Shown here: positions 45,611-54,348 of the stretch, piece by piece | Numbering within the stretch: position 1 is the stretch's first letter | How the letters are laid out: each line of letters opens with the position of its first letter | From: Fermentimonas sp. | Lineage (GTDB): Bacteria > Bacteroidota > Bacteroidia > Bacteroidales > Dysgonomonadaceae | Length of the DNA: 64,000 nucleotides | Direction of reading: 5' to 3' | Assembly (NCBI GenBank): GCA_028709385.1 | Contig: JAQVXD010000005.1 | Coordinates: 36,659 to 100,658, forward strand | Notes under the pieces: model-generated | Seen by the model: the letters and a program-made list of their open reading frames with translations, nothing else | Told to the model about the DNA's origin: nothing | Databases searched by the model: none | Translations under genes and position numbers: made by a program

Positions 45611-48600
45611 ATGACAGATCAGATTCCATATAAACCGGAGCATTTGCATATTATTAAAGCTTCTGCCGGTTCGGGAAAAACACACAGACTTACGGGTGAA
45701 TATCTTCATTTGCTTTTCGCTCAAACCAATAATCACAGACATATACTTGCTGTTACTTTCACAAACAAGGCTACAGATGAAATGAAGTCGCGTATTGTAG
45801 AAGAACTTCATTTGCTTTCATCAGGAAAAAGTTCTGCTTACCTGAATGAGTTAATGAGAGATTTCTCTTTTGATGAGCCCACTGTACGTTCGATGGCAAA
45901 AAGGATTCTTGAAACTATTTTGCACGATTACTCATCTTTTTCGATAAGCACAATTGACAAGTTTTTCCAACAGACAATGAGAGCGTTTACCCGTGAAATG
46001 GGTCTTGCAGGAGGCTATAACGTTGAGGTTGACCACTCATCATTATTGATGGAGACTGTTGACCTTATGCTGTCTGAACTGGATAAACCGGAGAACAAAC
46101 TACTGGCGGAATGGTTGCTGCAATTTATGAAGGATAGTATTGAGGATGGCAAAAGCTGGAAGATTGACAGGGAGGTTATGGAACTTTCTGAACAGCTCTT
46201 TAACGAGACTTTTAAATCATTCTCTACAGAGGAGCAGGAAGCTTTTCAGAATAAAGAACAGCTGTCAGAATACAAAAAGATACTGATCAGGATAATCAGG
46301 GACTATGAGAGTGAGCTAAAAAAAACAGGAGCCAGAGGAGTATCAATTATTGAAGAAAATTCTCTTGAGGCTTCATATTTTAAGGGAGGCAGCAGATCTC
46401 AATTCTTTAAATTTTTGGATATTGCGCAGGGCAAGATCCCTGATATGACAAAAACTTTTTTGGAATTTCCTGATAACCTAGAGGGTTGGTACACTAAGAA
46501 AACCGCTTCTGACATCATTATAAAAATTGAAAATGCTTATACGGCAGGATTGAATGATTGTGTGAAGCAGGTTATTGAGATGTATGAAAACAACAGACAA
46601 TATCTTACAGCAAAATGCATTCTACAAAACTATTATACATTAGGCATACTCAACGATATTAAAAACAGACTGCGTAAGCTACAGCAGGAAAATAACACAC
46701 TTTTGCTTTCAGATACTACTGAACTTTTGAACGATATTATTTCCGGTACTGATTCTCCCTTTATATATGAAAAAACAGGGACAAGAATCACAAATTATAT
46801 GATTGATGAGTTTCAGGATACTTCAAGAATGCAGTGGAATAATTTTAAACCGCTGGTGGATGAGAGTCTCTCTTCAGGTAACTTTAATCTTATTGTCGGT
46901 GATGTAAAGCAGAGCATCTACAGATTCAGAAACTCAGATTGGCGTCTGCTGGAGGAGCAGGTGGAAGAGGATTTCTCTCGTGATCATATTAAGAAACATG
47001 TATTGGACACCAATTGGCGAAGTGATGCTAAAATAGTGGAGTTTAACAACCTGTTCTTCAATAAGGCACCATTGATACTGCAGGACTATTTTAATAGCTC
47101 CAATTCCATTGGTGAAGATAAAAGTTCTGATCAGATTACAAGTGCGTATAGGGATGTACATCAGCAACTACCGGATAAGAAAAAGGATAGCGGCGGACAT
47201 GTAAAAATCTCATTCCTGAAAGATGATAAAGAAAACGATTGGAAAAATGAGGCTCTTGAACGTCTCGTACATGAGATTGAATCTCTTCAGGACCAAGGTT
47301 TTGCTTTAAAGGATATTGCTGTTGTTGTTAGATGGAACAAAGAGGCAGTGTTGGTAGCAGAAAAGCTCCTTAAATATAAGGAAGAGCATCCAGACTCTCG
47401 TTATCGTTATGATATAATTTCAAACGAAGCGTTACTTATTGGTAGTGCTCAAAGCGTAAAATCTGCTGTTGCACTAATGTATCACTTTCGGAATCCGACT
47501 GATGAGTTGTACCTGATGACTGCTGTATATGAATTTTTCAGGTATAAGTATAAATACTCGCCGGATGAAGCAATAAAGGCTTATCGGGAAGAGTCTAAAG
47601 GTAAATTCCCGGAAGAGTACAGAAGTAGGATTGCAGAATTGTCTACAATGCCTTTTTATGATATGATTGAGAGCTTTTTCTCTCTGTTCACGAATGAGTC
47701 TGATGAAAATGAAAATGCATATATTCAGGCTTTCCTGGATGTTGCACTTAAATTTAGTGAGGACAAATCAGCTAATCTTAATGCTTTTCTTGACTGGTGG
47801 GAAGAAAAAGGCTGTAAGAAAGCATTGTATTCACCTGAAGGGCAGGATGCAATCCGGCTTATTACTATACACAAATCAAAGGGTCTTGGATTTGGTGCTG
47901 TAATTATGCCTTTTGTAAACTGGGATTTAGACCATACAAGAAACGGCGATATTATATGGTGCAAACCTGAAGTAGCACCATTCAACCTTTTGAGTGTGGT
48001 ACCTTTAAAATACAGCAAAGTATTATCTGACACTATCTTCAGAGATGAATATCTTGAGGAGAAATTGTTTACCTATATTGATAATCTTAATCTGCTTTAT
48101 GTGGCTTTTACCAGAGCTAAACACCGTCTTATTATGTTTGCCCCTTTTAAAGATAAGACAGATAAACTTAGTGATGTATCTCACTTAATACGTGAGGCAG
48201 TTACTAACAATCAATTATCTCAAAGCAACTTATCTGAAGGTGATACAGAATGTTTATTTGAGCTGGGGTCTCCAGATAAGCTTAAAAATACTGATATTGA
48301 CAGTGAAGTTAAAACCTATAGAACAGGTAAATGGCACTCGGTTCCATTTAACGACAGACTGAAACTTCGTCTGAATTCTATTGGTTTTTTTAGTGATGAT
48401 GGCAGTAGAGATTACGGAAAACTGATGCATGAGGTTGTAAGCAATGTCAAAACATTATCAGACATACCACAAGCTATTAAAAAGAAAATATCTGAAGGAG
48501 AGATTAATGAAAGTGAACAAGAGAGGCTTATTGCCGAACTAACAGAATACTTATCACTACCCGCTGTCTTGGATTGGTATAGCGACAAATATACTGTTTT

Positions 48601-48829
48601 GAACGAGACTCAGTTATTACATCCACAAAAAGGATTTAGCCGCCCCGACCGCATAATGATAGCTCAGGATGAAGTGATTATTGTGGATTACAAGTTTGGG
48701 GAATCTGAAGATCGAAAATATAATCGCCAGGTTCAAAGATACGTTAAATCCATTGAGGAAATGGGTTATCCTACAGTGAAAGGTTATGTTTTTTATGTAA
48801 AAACAGGCAAATTATTAGAAGTTGGGTAA
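45611..48829 (+). CDS. UvrD/AddA-like helicase with C-terminal PD-(D/E)XK nuclease domain
   Basis: The 1072-residue protein has the superfamily 1 helicase motifs: Walker A ASAGSGKTH (17-25), VTFTNKATDEMKSRI (motif Ia), DEFQDTSRMQW (motif II, about 399), VGDVKQSIYRFR (motif III), ITIHKSKGLGFGAV (motif V) and LLYVAFTRAKH (motif VI). The C-terminus has DYGKLMHEVV and IIVDYKFGESED (about 1023), the core of a RecB/AddA-type nuclease. It fits the RecB/AddA role of resecting double-strand breaks. A partner AddB gene is not adjacent, which is unusual, as addA and addB normally lie side by side; in Bacteroidales the partner may be elsewhere. Confidence 0.87.
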   Translation: MTDQIPYKPEHLHIIKASAGSGKTHRLTGEYLHLLFAQTNNHRHILAVTFTNKATDEMKSRIVEELHLLSSGKSSAYLNELMRDFSFDEPTVRSMAKRILETILHDYSSFSISTIDKFFQQTMRAFTREMGLAGGYNVEVDHSSLLMETVDLMLSELDKPENKLLAEWLLQFMKDSIEDGKSWKIDREVMELSEQLFNETFKSFSTEEQEAFQNKEQLSEYKKILIRIIRDYESELKKTGARGVSIIEENSLEASYFKGGSRSQFFKFLDIAQGKIPDMTKTFLEFPDNLEGWYTKKTASDIIIKIENAYTAGLNDCVKQVIEMYENNRQYLTAKCILQNYYTLGILNDIKNRLRKLQQENNTLLLSDTTELLNDIISGTDSPFIYEKTGTRITNYMIDEFQDTSRMQWNNFKPLVDESLSSGNFNLIVGDVKQSIYRFRNSDWRLLEEQVEEDFSRDHIKKHVLDTNWRSDAKIVEFNNLFFNKAPLILQDYFNSSNSIGEDKSSDQITSAYRDVHQQLPDKKKDSGGHVKISFLKDDKENDWKNEALERLVHEIESLQDQGFALKDIAVVVRWNKEAVLVAEKLLKYKEEHPDSRYRYDIISNEALLIGSAQSVKSAVALMYHFRNPTDELYLMTAVYEFFRYKYKYSPDEAIKAYREESKGKFPEEYRSRIAELSTMPFYDMIESFFSLFTNESDENENAYIQAFLDVALKFSEDKSANLNAFLDWWEEKGCKKALYSPEGQDAIRLITIHKSKGLGFGAVIMPFVNWDLDHTRNGDIIWCKPEVAPFNLLSVVPLKYSKVLSDTIFRDEYLEEKLFTYIDNLNLLYVAFTRAKHRLIMFAPFKDKTDKLSDVSHLIREAVTNNQLSQSNLSEGDTECLFELGSPDKLKNTDIDSEVKTYRTGKWHSVPFNDRLKLRLNSIGFFSDDGSRDYGKLMHEVVSNVKTLSDIPQAIKKKISEGEINESEQERLIAELTEYLSLPAVLDWYSDKYTVLNETQLLHPQKGFSRPDRIMIAQDEVIIVDYKFGESEDRKYNRQVQRYVKSIEEMGYPTVKGYVFYVKTGKLLEVG

Positions 48830-48846
48830 TACATATGCTGAAATCA

Positions 48847-50709
48847 TTATTTAATCTTGAGTTTCATTAATTTCCCATCCATTGCAGAAACATATAGCTC
48901 ACTATTATCTGTAGGTAATATTATATTTATCAAACCATTAGAAATTCTGTACTTCCAAAGGAATTTACCGTCAGTTGCGCTGTATGCAAAAATATTTCCT
49001 TTATCTGTGGGTGCATATACGATTCCATCTTTTTCAACTAACGGTGTGGGTGCAAGTTCATATCCCATATCTTCACCTGAAGATACCCATCTGATACTTC
49101 TTTCAGCAAAAGTTGCATCGAAGGCTACAATTTCACCATCCATTGTTTTTGCATAAACGGAGTTTCCGTCTTCCGAAACACCGATCGACTCCCTTACTCT
49201 TTTATCCGGGTCATTATAGCGCCAAATTATCTTTCCTCTTGCTTGGTCAAGTACAGTCATATATCTATCGGGTGAAGCTAAATAAATACGTCCGTTTGTT
49301 ATGACCGGAACAACTTGTGCAGGAGAGAACATCCTGTTTGCTTGACCATTGTTCCAAATCCACTCCGGGTCACCTGTTGAAGTATTTAATGCATAAAATT
49401 CATTCCCCCAACTTCCAAAGAAAACCACTCCATTACTTATTACTGGTCTTGTTACAACAAAATTATTTACACGATCAAATTCCCATATTTTCTCGCCGGT
49501 GAACACATTCCAGGCTCGACAATATCCGTCCCCGCCCGAAACTATTACTCTGTCGTCTACACAGACAGGAGAGGATACAATGGCTTTATCATTTTTCAGT
49601 TTAAAAACAGCCTCTCCATTTTTGATGTTAAGTCCGTATAGATACGAATCAGAAGATCCACACCAAACTAAATCATTATGTACAAAAGGTGTTGAGTAAA
49701 TTTTCCCTCCTGTTTGATAGCTCCATATTTCTGAACCGTCATTTTTATCTACTGCTTTTATTTCTCCAGTTGTATTAGTATAATAAAGCACATCGTTTTG
49801 AATAGTCATACCGCTGCCCATATCACTTTTCTCTTTTATGCTCCATACTTCAGAAACAAAGGGATGATTGATATTTATTGAAAAATCAGGTCTTGGAGGA
49901 TTATCATCCCATTCTGGTCTGCCGACGCTAGAATATACAAGCCAGGGTGAGTTTGTGTTCACCGATGTAATCCGCTCTTGCAAGTATATAGAATCTGAGT
50001 TTACGGTTATAATATTATAACCGCCAAAATCTTTTCCTGCTCTTAGGTTTGATCTGCACATTGCGGCTTTGACACCTTCGAAATTCATTGCACGATTGTT
50101 GTGTCCATGTCCGCATAGCATTAATTTAACATTATACGGACGAAAAGCATCCATTACTTCAAACCAGTTATTAAGGCTTTCATCCATTGGATAATGATTA
50201 ACATAAATTATTGGCATGTTCTTGTCAGTTTGTTCCAATTCCTGGAAAAACCATGTAAGATTTTCTCTCGGTATCTGTCCGGGACTCATCCTCATATTAG
50301 GACCGGATGCTAAACCAATAAATTTATAACCATTAAATTCAAATTCAAAAGTCTCATTACCAAATACTCTCAGAAAATCATTTGTACCGCTTTCTGACCA
50401 GTTTGAGTCGTGGTTCCCCGGTATTGCATAGTATGGAACATTGAGTTTGTCAAGGATTTGTTTAGCTTCAACAAGCTCATTATGAGAGCCAAACTCTGTT
50501 ATATCACCGGATAAAATTACAAATGATATTCCCTGTATCGAGTTAATATCATTTACTGTTCTTACAAGATCTTCATTATTTTGGGGATTTCCAATATGTG
50601 TATCTGTTACCAATGCAAATTTAAAATTGTCAGATGATAAAGCTGTAGCGTAAGAAGCATATACACATAAAAATAAAATAGTTGCGGAAATTCTATTAAT
50701 AGATTTCAT
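48847..50709 (-). CDS. Secreted metallophosphoesterase fused to a PQQ-like beta-propeller
   Basis: The 620-residue protein has a signal peptide (about 1-23) and a calcineurin-like phosphoesterase domain (DTHIGN at 36, SGDITEFG, PGNHDSNW, VNHYPM, CGHGHNN). From about residue 285 to the end it carries repeated WSYQTGGKIYSTPFVHNDLV-type blades of a PQQ-like (quinoprotein) propeller. The metal ligands look complete. A propeller next to a phosphoesterase suggests substrate binding or surface adhesion, as no PQQ cofactor site can be read from sequence. Cotranscription with the esterase 23 bp upstream suggests both act on the same extracellular substrate. Confidence 0.85.
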   Translation of the reverse strand: MKSINRISATILFLCVYASYATALSSDNFKFALVTDTHIGNPQNNEDLVRTVNDINSIQGISFVILSGDITEFGSHNELVEAKQILDKLNVPYYAIPGNHDSNWSESGTNDFLRVFGNETFEFEFNGYKFIGLASGPNMRMSPGQIPRENLTWFFQELEQTDKNMPIIYVNHYPMDESLNNWFEVMDAFRPYNVKLMLCGHGHNNRAMNFEGVKAAMCRSNLRAGKDFGGYNIITVNSDSIYLQERITSVNTNSPWLVYSSVGRPEWDDNPPRPDFSININHPFVSEVWSIKEKSDMGSGMTIQNDVLYYTNTTGEIKAVDKNDGSEIWSYQTGGKIYSTPFVHNDLVWCGSSDSYLYGLNIKNGEAVFKLKNDKAIVSSPVCVDDRVIVSGGDGYCRAWNVFTGEKIWEFDRVNNFVVTRPVISNGVVFFGSWGNEFYALNTSTGDPEWIWNNGQANRMFSPAQVVPVITNGRIYLASPDRYMTVLDQARGKIIWRYNDPDKRVRESIGVSEDGNSVYAKTMDGEIVAFDATFAERSIRWVSSGEDMGYELAPTPLVEKDGIVYAPTDKGNIFAYSATDGKFLWKYRISNGLINIILPTDNSELYVSAMDGKLMKLKIK

Positions 50710-50732
50710 TCAGGAAGATTGTTAGAAATTAA

Positions 50733-51548
50733 TCATTCACTTTTAAAATACTCATTAAAATATAACATCTGGTATTTAATTGCGTTGGTCCAGTACTCCC
50801 AAGTATGACCTCCGGGGCGACTGATATAATCATGTGGAATATTTCGATATAACAGTTCTTTATGTAATCTTTCATTCACTTCATAAAAGAAATCTTCTGT
50901 GCCGCAATCAATTATGATCTTTAGTCTGTTAGGGGTTAAAAGATGTAGCAAGCCCATAACTGTATATTCGTTCCAATTTTCCGGATTTTCTGATTGCACA
51001 CCAAGATAGTTTGACATTCCCCAGTTATTTGGGAAAGGACGTATATCCACTCCTCCGCTCATGCTCCCACAGACACCAAAAACATCCTGATTCCTGAAAG
51101 CAAGATATAATCCGCCATGGCCTCCCATACTTAGACCTGTTATTGCACGACCCTCGCGTGAAGGTATAGTTTTTAAGTTTCCATCAACCCAATCAATTAA
51201 TTCCTTTACAACAAAAGTTTCATATTGATACGCTGAGTCTACAGGACTATCCCAATACCAGCTATTAAAGCCACCATCGGGACAAATAACAATAATATTA
51301 TAGAGGTCAGACAGATCTTTTATTGAAGGAACTTTAGTTACCCATCCGTCATAACTGTCACTGTAGCCGTGCAAAAGATAAAGAACCGGGAAACTTTCTT
51401 TTTCACTATATGTATCAGGCTTAATAACAACCGCTTTTATGTTTTTATTCATCCCTGCGCTGAATACATTTACTGTATCTACATTTGCACTGTGTGCAGA
51501 AAATGTGCATGTAAGGAAAGCAAGGGAAACAATCAGAAAATATTTCAT
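50733..51548 (-). CDS. Secreted alpha/beta-hydrolase esterase (esterase D/feruloyl-esterase-like)
   Basis: The 271-residue protein begins with a signal peptide (about 1-20) and has an esterase fold: PVLYLLHGYSDSYDGW, the nucleophile elbow GLSMGGHGG, an acid region IDCGTEDFF and a catalytic histidine in RPGGHTWEYW. Members deacylate acetyl or feruloyl groups, S-formylglutathione or trehalose mycolates. In Bacteroidetes exported forms often serve polysaccharide deacetylation. It is first in a two-gene operon with the phosphoesterase-propeller. A -7-like TATCTTTG (51615-51608) lies about 60 bp upstream. Confidence 0.83.
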   Translation of the reverse strand: MKYFLIVSLAFLTCTFSAHSANVDTVNVFSAGMNKNIKAVVIKPDTYSEKESFPVLYLLHGYSDSYDGWVTKVPSIKDLSDLYNIIVICPDGGFNSWYWDSPVDSAYQYETFVVKELIDWVDGNLKTIPSREGRAITGLSMGGHGGLYLAFRNQDVFGVCGSMSGGVDIRPFPNNWGMSNYLGVQSENPENWNEYTVMGLLHLLTPNRLKIIIDCGTEDFFYEVNERLHKELLYRNIPHDYISRPGGHTWEYWTNAIKYQMLYFNEYFKSE

Positions 51549-51765
51549 TTTATTACATTTTTAAATTTAACACTTAGTTGATACTCAACCACAATTATTA
51601 GTTAAACTCAAAGATAATAATTAGAAAGTTTATAAAAAAGCATACATCAATAATACTAGAATGTTAAAGAAGGACTATGAAGTCAACAAAACGGCTGAAT
51701 TGATGTTTAATTTTTTAAAGTTATCAGTGATTGAAAAAATTATGGAAATCAAGTAAAATACTTCT

Positions 51766-52050
51766 ATGGAAATTCAAAGAAAAATAAATAATAAAAGAGG
51801 TAGTTTCTTTATAATGAAAGATGGCAGACAGGTTGCCGAACTCGATTTTAACGTTGAAAGCAATATTCTTGATGCATATCATACAGGTGTTCGTCCTGAT
51901 TTTGAAGGACAAGGCATTGCAGGCATGCTATTTGACAAAATGGTTGAATACGCACGTAAAAAAGGATACAAAGTAAATCCCTCATGTCCGTATATACTTG
52001 CAAAGTTCCGCAGAGATCCTGAGAGTTATAAAGATCTATGGTCGAGTTAA
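51766..52050 (+). CDS. Small GNAT-type N-acetyltransferase (YidJ/CG-family)
   Basis: This 94-residue protein matches the short GCN5-related acetyltransferase family. FFIMKDGRQVAELDF is followed by TGVRPDFEGQGIAGMLFDKM with the acetyl-CoA phosphate-binding loop, and by the diagnostic VNPSCPYILAKFRRDPES. The CP pair near residue 74 is strongly conserved in the family. Its substrate is unknown. It is monocistronic and faces the redoxin gene, separated by a large inverted repeat. Confidence 0.85.
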   Translation: MEIQRKINNKRGSFFIMKDGRQVAELDFNVESNILDAYHTGVRPDFEGQGIAGMLFDKMVEYARKKGYKVNPSCPYILAKFRRDPESYKDLWSS

Positions 52051-52055
52051 TCAGA

Positions 52056-52111
52056 AAATCCGTCAACACCCTTATTGCATATAATATGGCAATAAGTGAT
52101 TTGACGGATTT
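52056..52111. repeat. Large imperfect hairpin between convergent genes
   Basis: AAATCCGTCAA (52056-52066) and TTGACGGATTT (52101-52111) form a perfect 11-bp outer stem. Inside, CTTATTGC (52071-52078) and GCAATAAG (52089-52096) form an 8-bp stem. It begins 6 bp after the acetyltransferase stop and ends 40 bp before the redoxin stop. It probably acts as a bidirectional terminator, though no U-run follows on either side; a small palindromic repeat element is the alternative. Confidence 0.65.
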
Positions 52112-52150
52112 AGACGCATATTTATTCTGCGTAAATACAACCTAAAACGC

Positions 52151-52753
52151 TTAATTCTTTTTCTTTATGCCACAACCGATCGCAACTGTAGCAGAAGGGT
52201 CAGGATCGTTACCTGCCAGTAAAGCTTTTACGGCATTTGAAGCATAAGGTTCTTCAACCGCAGAAGCATCTTTATAATTATCATCTATTGTACCTGTATA
52301 AGCGACAGTAAAATCCCCTTGTTCATTTTTAAGAATAAAAACCTCAGGTGTTCGTGTAGCTCCATATGCCTGATAAACCACCTGTTCTCGATCCTTCAGG
52401 TAAGGAAACGGATAATTGCTATTTGATGCCCTCTCTCTCATTTTTTCCATCGAATCTTCAGGTTGCTGGACATCATCATTAGGATTTATAAATACAACAG
52501 GATATCCCTGAGGTGCAAATTCATTATGCAAAGCAATCATACGATCTTCATACGCTTGTACGTAAGGACAAGGATTACAAGAGAAGATTACTATAACCCC
52601 TTTCTCATTTGCATAATCTGACAATGAAACAATCGTTCCATCAATATTTTCTAATGAGAAATCAGGAGCCTGAGATCCTACAGAAATTGGTTGAGCACTT
52701 AATGTGAAAGTGATAAAAGTAAGTACGATCAAAATAAAAACCTTTCTATTCAT
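52151..52753 (-). CDS. Periplasmic redoxin (AhpC/TSA-thioredoxin fold)
   Basis: The 200-residue protein has a signal peptide (about 1-20, ending LSAQ) and a peroxiredoxin-like fold starting SVGSQAPDFSLENIDG. The active site reads VIFSCNPCPYVQAYEDRM, a CxxC pair (CNPC) in the thioredoxin position. The NPCPYV context is typical of a thioredoxin-family branch found in Bacteroidetes and differs from WCxxC. It is encoded 19 bp after a TlpA-like gene, so the two probably share a thiol-disulfide pathway in the periplasm. Confidence 0.82.
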   Translation of the reverse strand: MNRKVFILIVLTFITFTLSAQPISVGSQAPDFSLENIDGTIVSLSDYANEKGVIVIFSCNPCPYVQAYEDRMIALHNEFAPQGYPVVFINPNDDVQQPEDSMEKMRERASNSNYPFPYLKDREQVVYQAYGATRTPEVFILKNEQGDFTVAYTGTIDDNYKDASAVEEPYASNAVKALLAGNDPDPSATVAIGCGIKKKN

Positions 52754-52772
52754 TGCTGTTAATTTTAAAATG

Positions 52773-53291
52773 TTAATTTGACATTAATGGTTCAATAATC
52801 TGTTCCAGTTCAGAAAATGTAAATTCCTTAGCATGAAATTCCCTGAATCCATTTCCATAAATTAGAGTTGCAGGTATTGCACCTGTCCATTTTTCATCCA
52901 CAAGTGGTATCCAGAGGTTAGATTGAGGATCATCCAATAAAATCACCTCATTTTGCATATCAAGTTTTTTCATAAATTGAATCACCCTGGAGTCCAGATC
53001 TTCAGACATATCAAGACTTACCATGAGTATTTTCAATTTTTTACCCACATACTCTTCTCTCAACTGCTCAAAATATGGAACTTCTCTGATACATGGGCCA
53101 CACCATGTTGCCCAAAAATTAATAACATAAATAGTATCATTACCCTTCAGGAGTAAAGGCTGAAACTGCTGAAAATCAACAACCCTAACATCATATTCAG
53201 AAACAGACTTAGTAGCTTCCTGATTGATTATCTCTCTTGAATAAAGTGATAATGTTACGAGTGAGATTAAAATCAACATTAATGCTTTCAT
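52773..53291 (-). CDS. TlpA-like thiol-disulfide oxidoreductase
   Basis: This 172-residue exported thioredoxin-fold protein (signal peptide about 1-18) has the active site INFWATWCGPCIREVPYFEQ with a canonical WCGPC. It continues through LLDDPQSNLWIPLV and the cis-proline region TGAIPATLIYG. It probably reduces disulfides of exported proteins or of the cofactor-assembly machinery. The gene leads an operon with the redoxin. An inverted repeat sits directly before the start codon. Confidence 0.86.
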   Translation of the reverse strand: MKALMLILISLVTLSLYSREIINQEATKSVSEYDVRVVDFQQFQPLLLKGNDTIYVINFWATWCGPCIREVPYFEQLREEYVGKKLKILMVSLDMSEDLDSRVIQFMKKLDMQNEVILLDDPQSNLWIPLVDEKWTGAIPATLIYGNGFREFHAKEFTFSELEQIIEPLMSN

Positions 53292-53292
53292 C

Positions 53293-53330
53293 CCGATTAG
53301 TTTTATAAATTACACTGTGATTCTAATCGG
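53293..53330 (-). promoter_or_regulatory. Inverted repeat directly before the tlpA-like start codon
   Basis: CCGATTAG (53293-53300) and CTAATCGG (53323-53330) are an exact 8-bp inverted pair with 22 bp between them, 1 bp upstream of the ATG at 53291. In RNA this would put the translation start at the foot of a hairpin; as DNA it could be an operator. Confidence 0.4.
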
Positions 53331-53412
53331 TGAACAAATGTTTGAAAGGAGTTGTTCATTGTAACCTTCTGCAAATCTGTTAAATATCAACTACAAAAGT
53401 TAACACTGGAAT

Positions 53413-53444
53413 TAAAAAAAGGGTATAGATAATTCTCTACACCC
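53413..53444 (-). terminator. Rho-independent terminator after nagB
   Basis: On the minus strand a 9-bp stem (GGGTGTAGA with TCTATACCC, one G-U or mismatch pair) and a 6-base loop are followed by seven T residues, about 70 bp after the nagB stop. Confidence 0.75.
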
Positions 53445-53516
53445 TCTTTATTATATTTATCAAGTAATAATATTACTTCATATATTCAATTAAATTGCTT
53501 TTATACTTTACCGGAT

Positions 53517-54329
53517 TTATTTGAAAAGAGAATCCGGATCAAGATTATCATGCTCAATATCCAGGAAGTATTTATATGTTTTCACCTGCAACTCACTGCA
53601 CGCATCATAATCACATACAATAATACCTTTTTCATGCAATTGTAAGGCGCTTATAGTCCACATTTGAGTAATTGGTCCCTCAACTGCATGATATAATGCC
53701 CTTGACTTATGAAGACCGTTAACAAGAATCAGAACCTCCTTAGCATCAAGAACAGTACCCACACCAACAGTAAGTGCAGTTTTAGGAACTTTATTAACAT
53801 CATTGTCAAAAAAGCGAGAGTTAGCTATAACTGTATCAGTTGTAAGTGTTTTAATCCTTGTACGTGAACTCAAAGAAGATCCCGGTTCATTAAATGCTAT
53901 GTGTCCGTCAGGTCCTATACCGCCGAGAAACAGGTCAATACCACCTGCATCTTTGATAGCTTTCTCGTAAGCAGCACACTCAGCCTCAGGATCTTTAGCC
54001 ATACCGTCAAGAATATGAACATTCTCTTTTTTGATATCGACATGATCGAAGAAGTTTTTCCACATAAATGTATGATAACTCTGAGGATGATCTGCTTCTA
54101 TGCCGATATACTCATCCATGTTGAAAGTTATAACATTCTCAAAAGAAACTACTCCTCTTTCATACAGCTTGATCAATGCTTTGTATGTATTCAGCGGTGA
54201 CGAACCTGTGGGTAATCCAAGTACGAAAGGATTCTCAGCTGTTGCTTCAGCTTTATTAATTTTTGCTGCTATATAGTTAGCAGCCCATTGTGCCATTTGA
54301 TCGGCCTCAGGTTGAATAATAAGTCTCAT
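53517..54329 (-). CDS. nagB: Glucosamine-6-phosphate deaminase
   Basis: The 270-residue protein is NagB along its whole length: [37 protein letters not shown] with the catalytic aspartate, [19 protein letters not shown] with the catalytic histidine, and [20 protein letters not shown]. It converts glucosamine-6-phosphate to fructose-6-phosphate and ammonia in amino-sugar use. It is 19 bp after fprA and last before a terminator. No nagA is nearby. Confidence 0.96.
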   Translation of the reverse strand: MRLIIQPEADQMAQWAANYIAAKINKAEATAENPFVLGLPTGSSPLNTYKALIKLYERGVVSFENVITFNMDEYIGIEADHPQSYHTFMWKNFFDHVDIKKENVHILDGMAKDPEAECAAYEKAIKDAGGIDLFLGGIGPDGHIAFNEPGSSLSSRTRIKTLTTDTVIANSRFFDNDVNKVPKTALTVGVGTVLDAKEVLILVNGLHKSRALYHAVEGPITQMWTISALQLHEKGIIVCDYDACSELQVKTYKYFLDIEHDNLDPDSLFK

Positions 54330-54348
54330 AGTTTATTTATATAATTAT

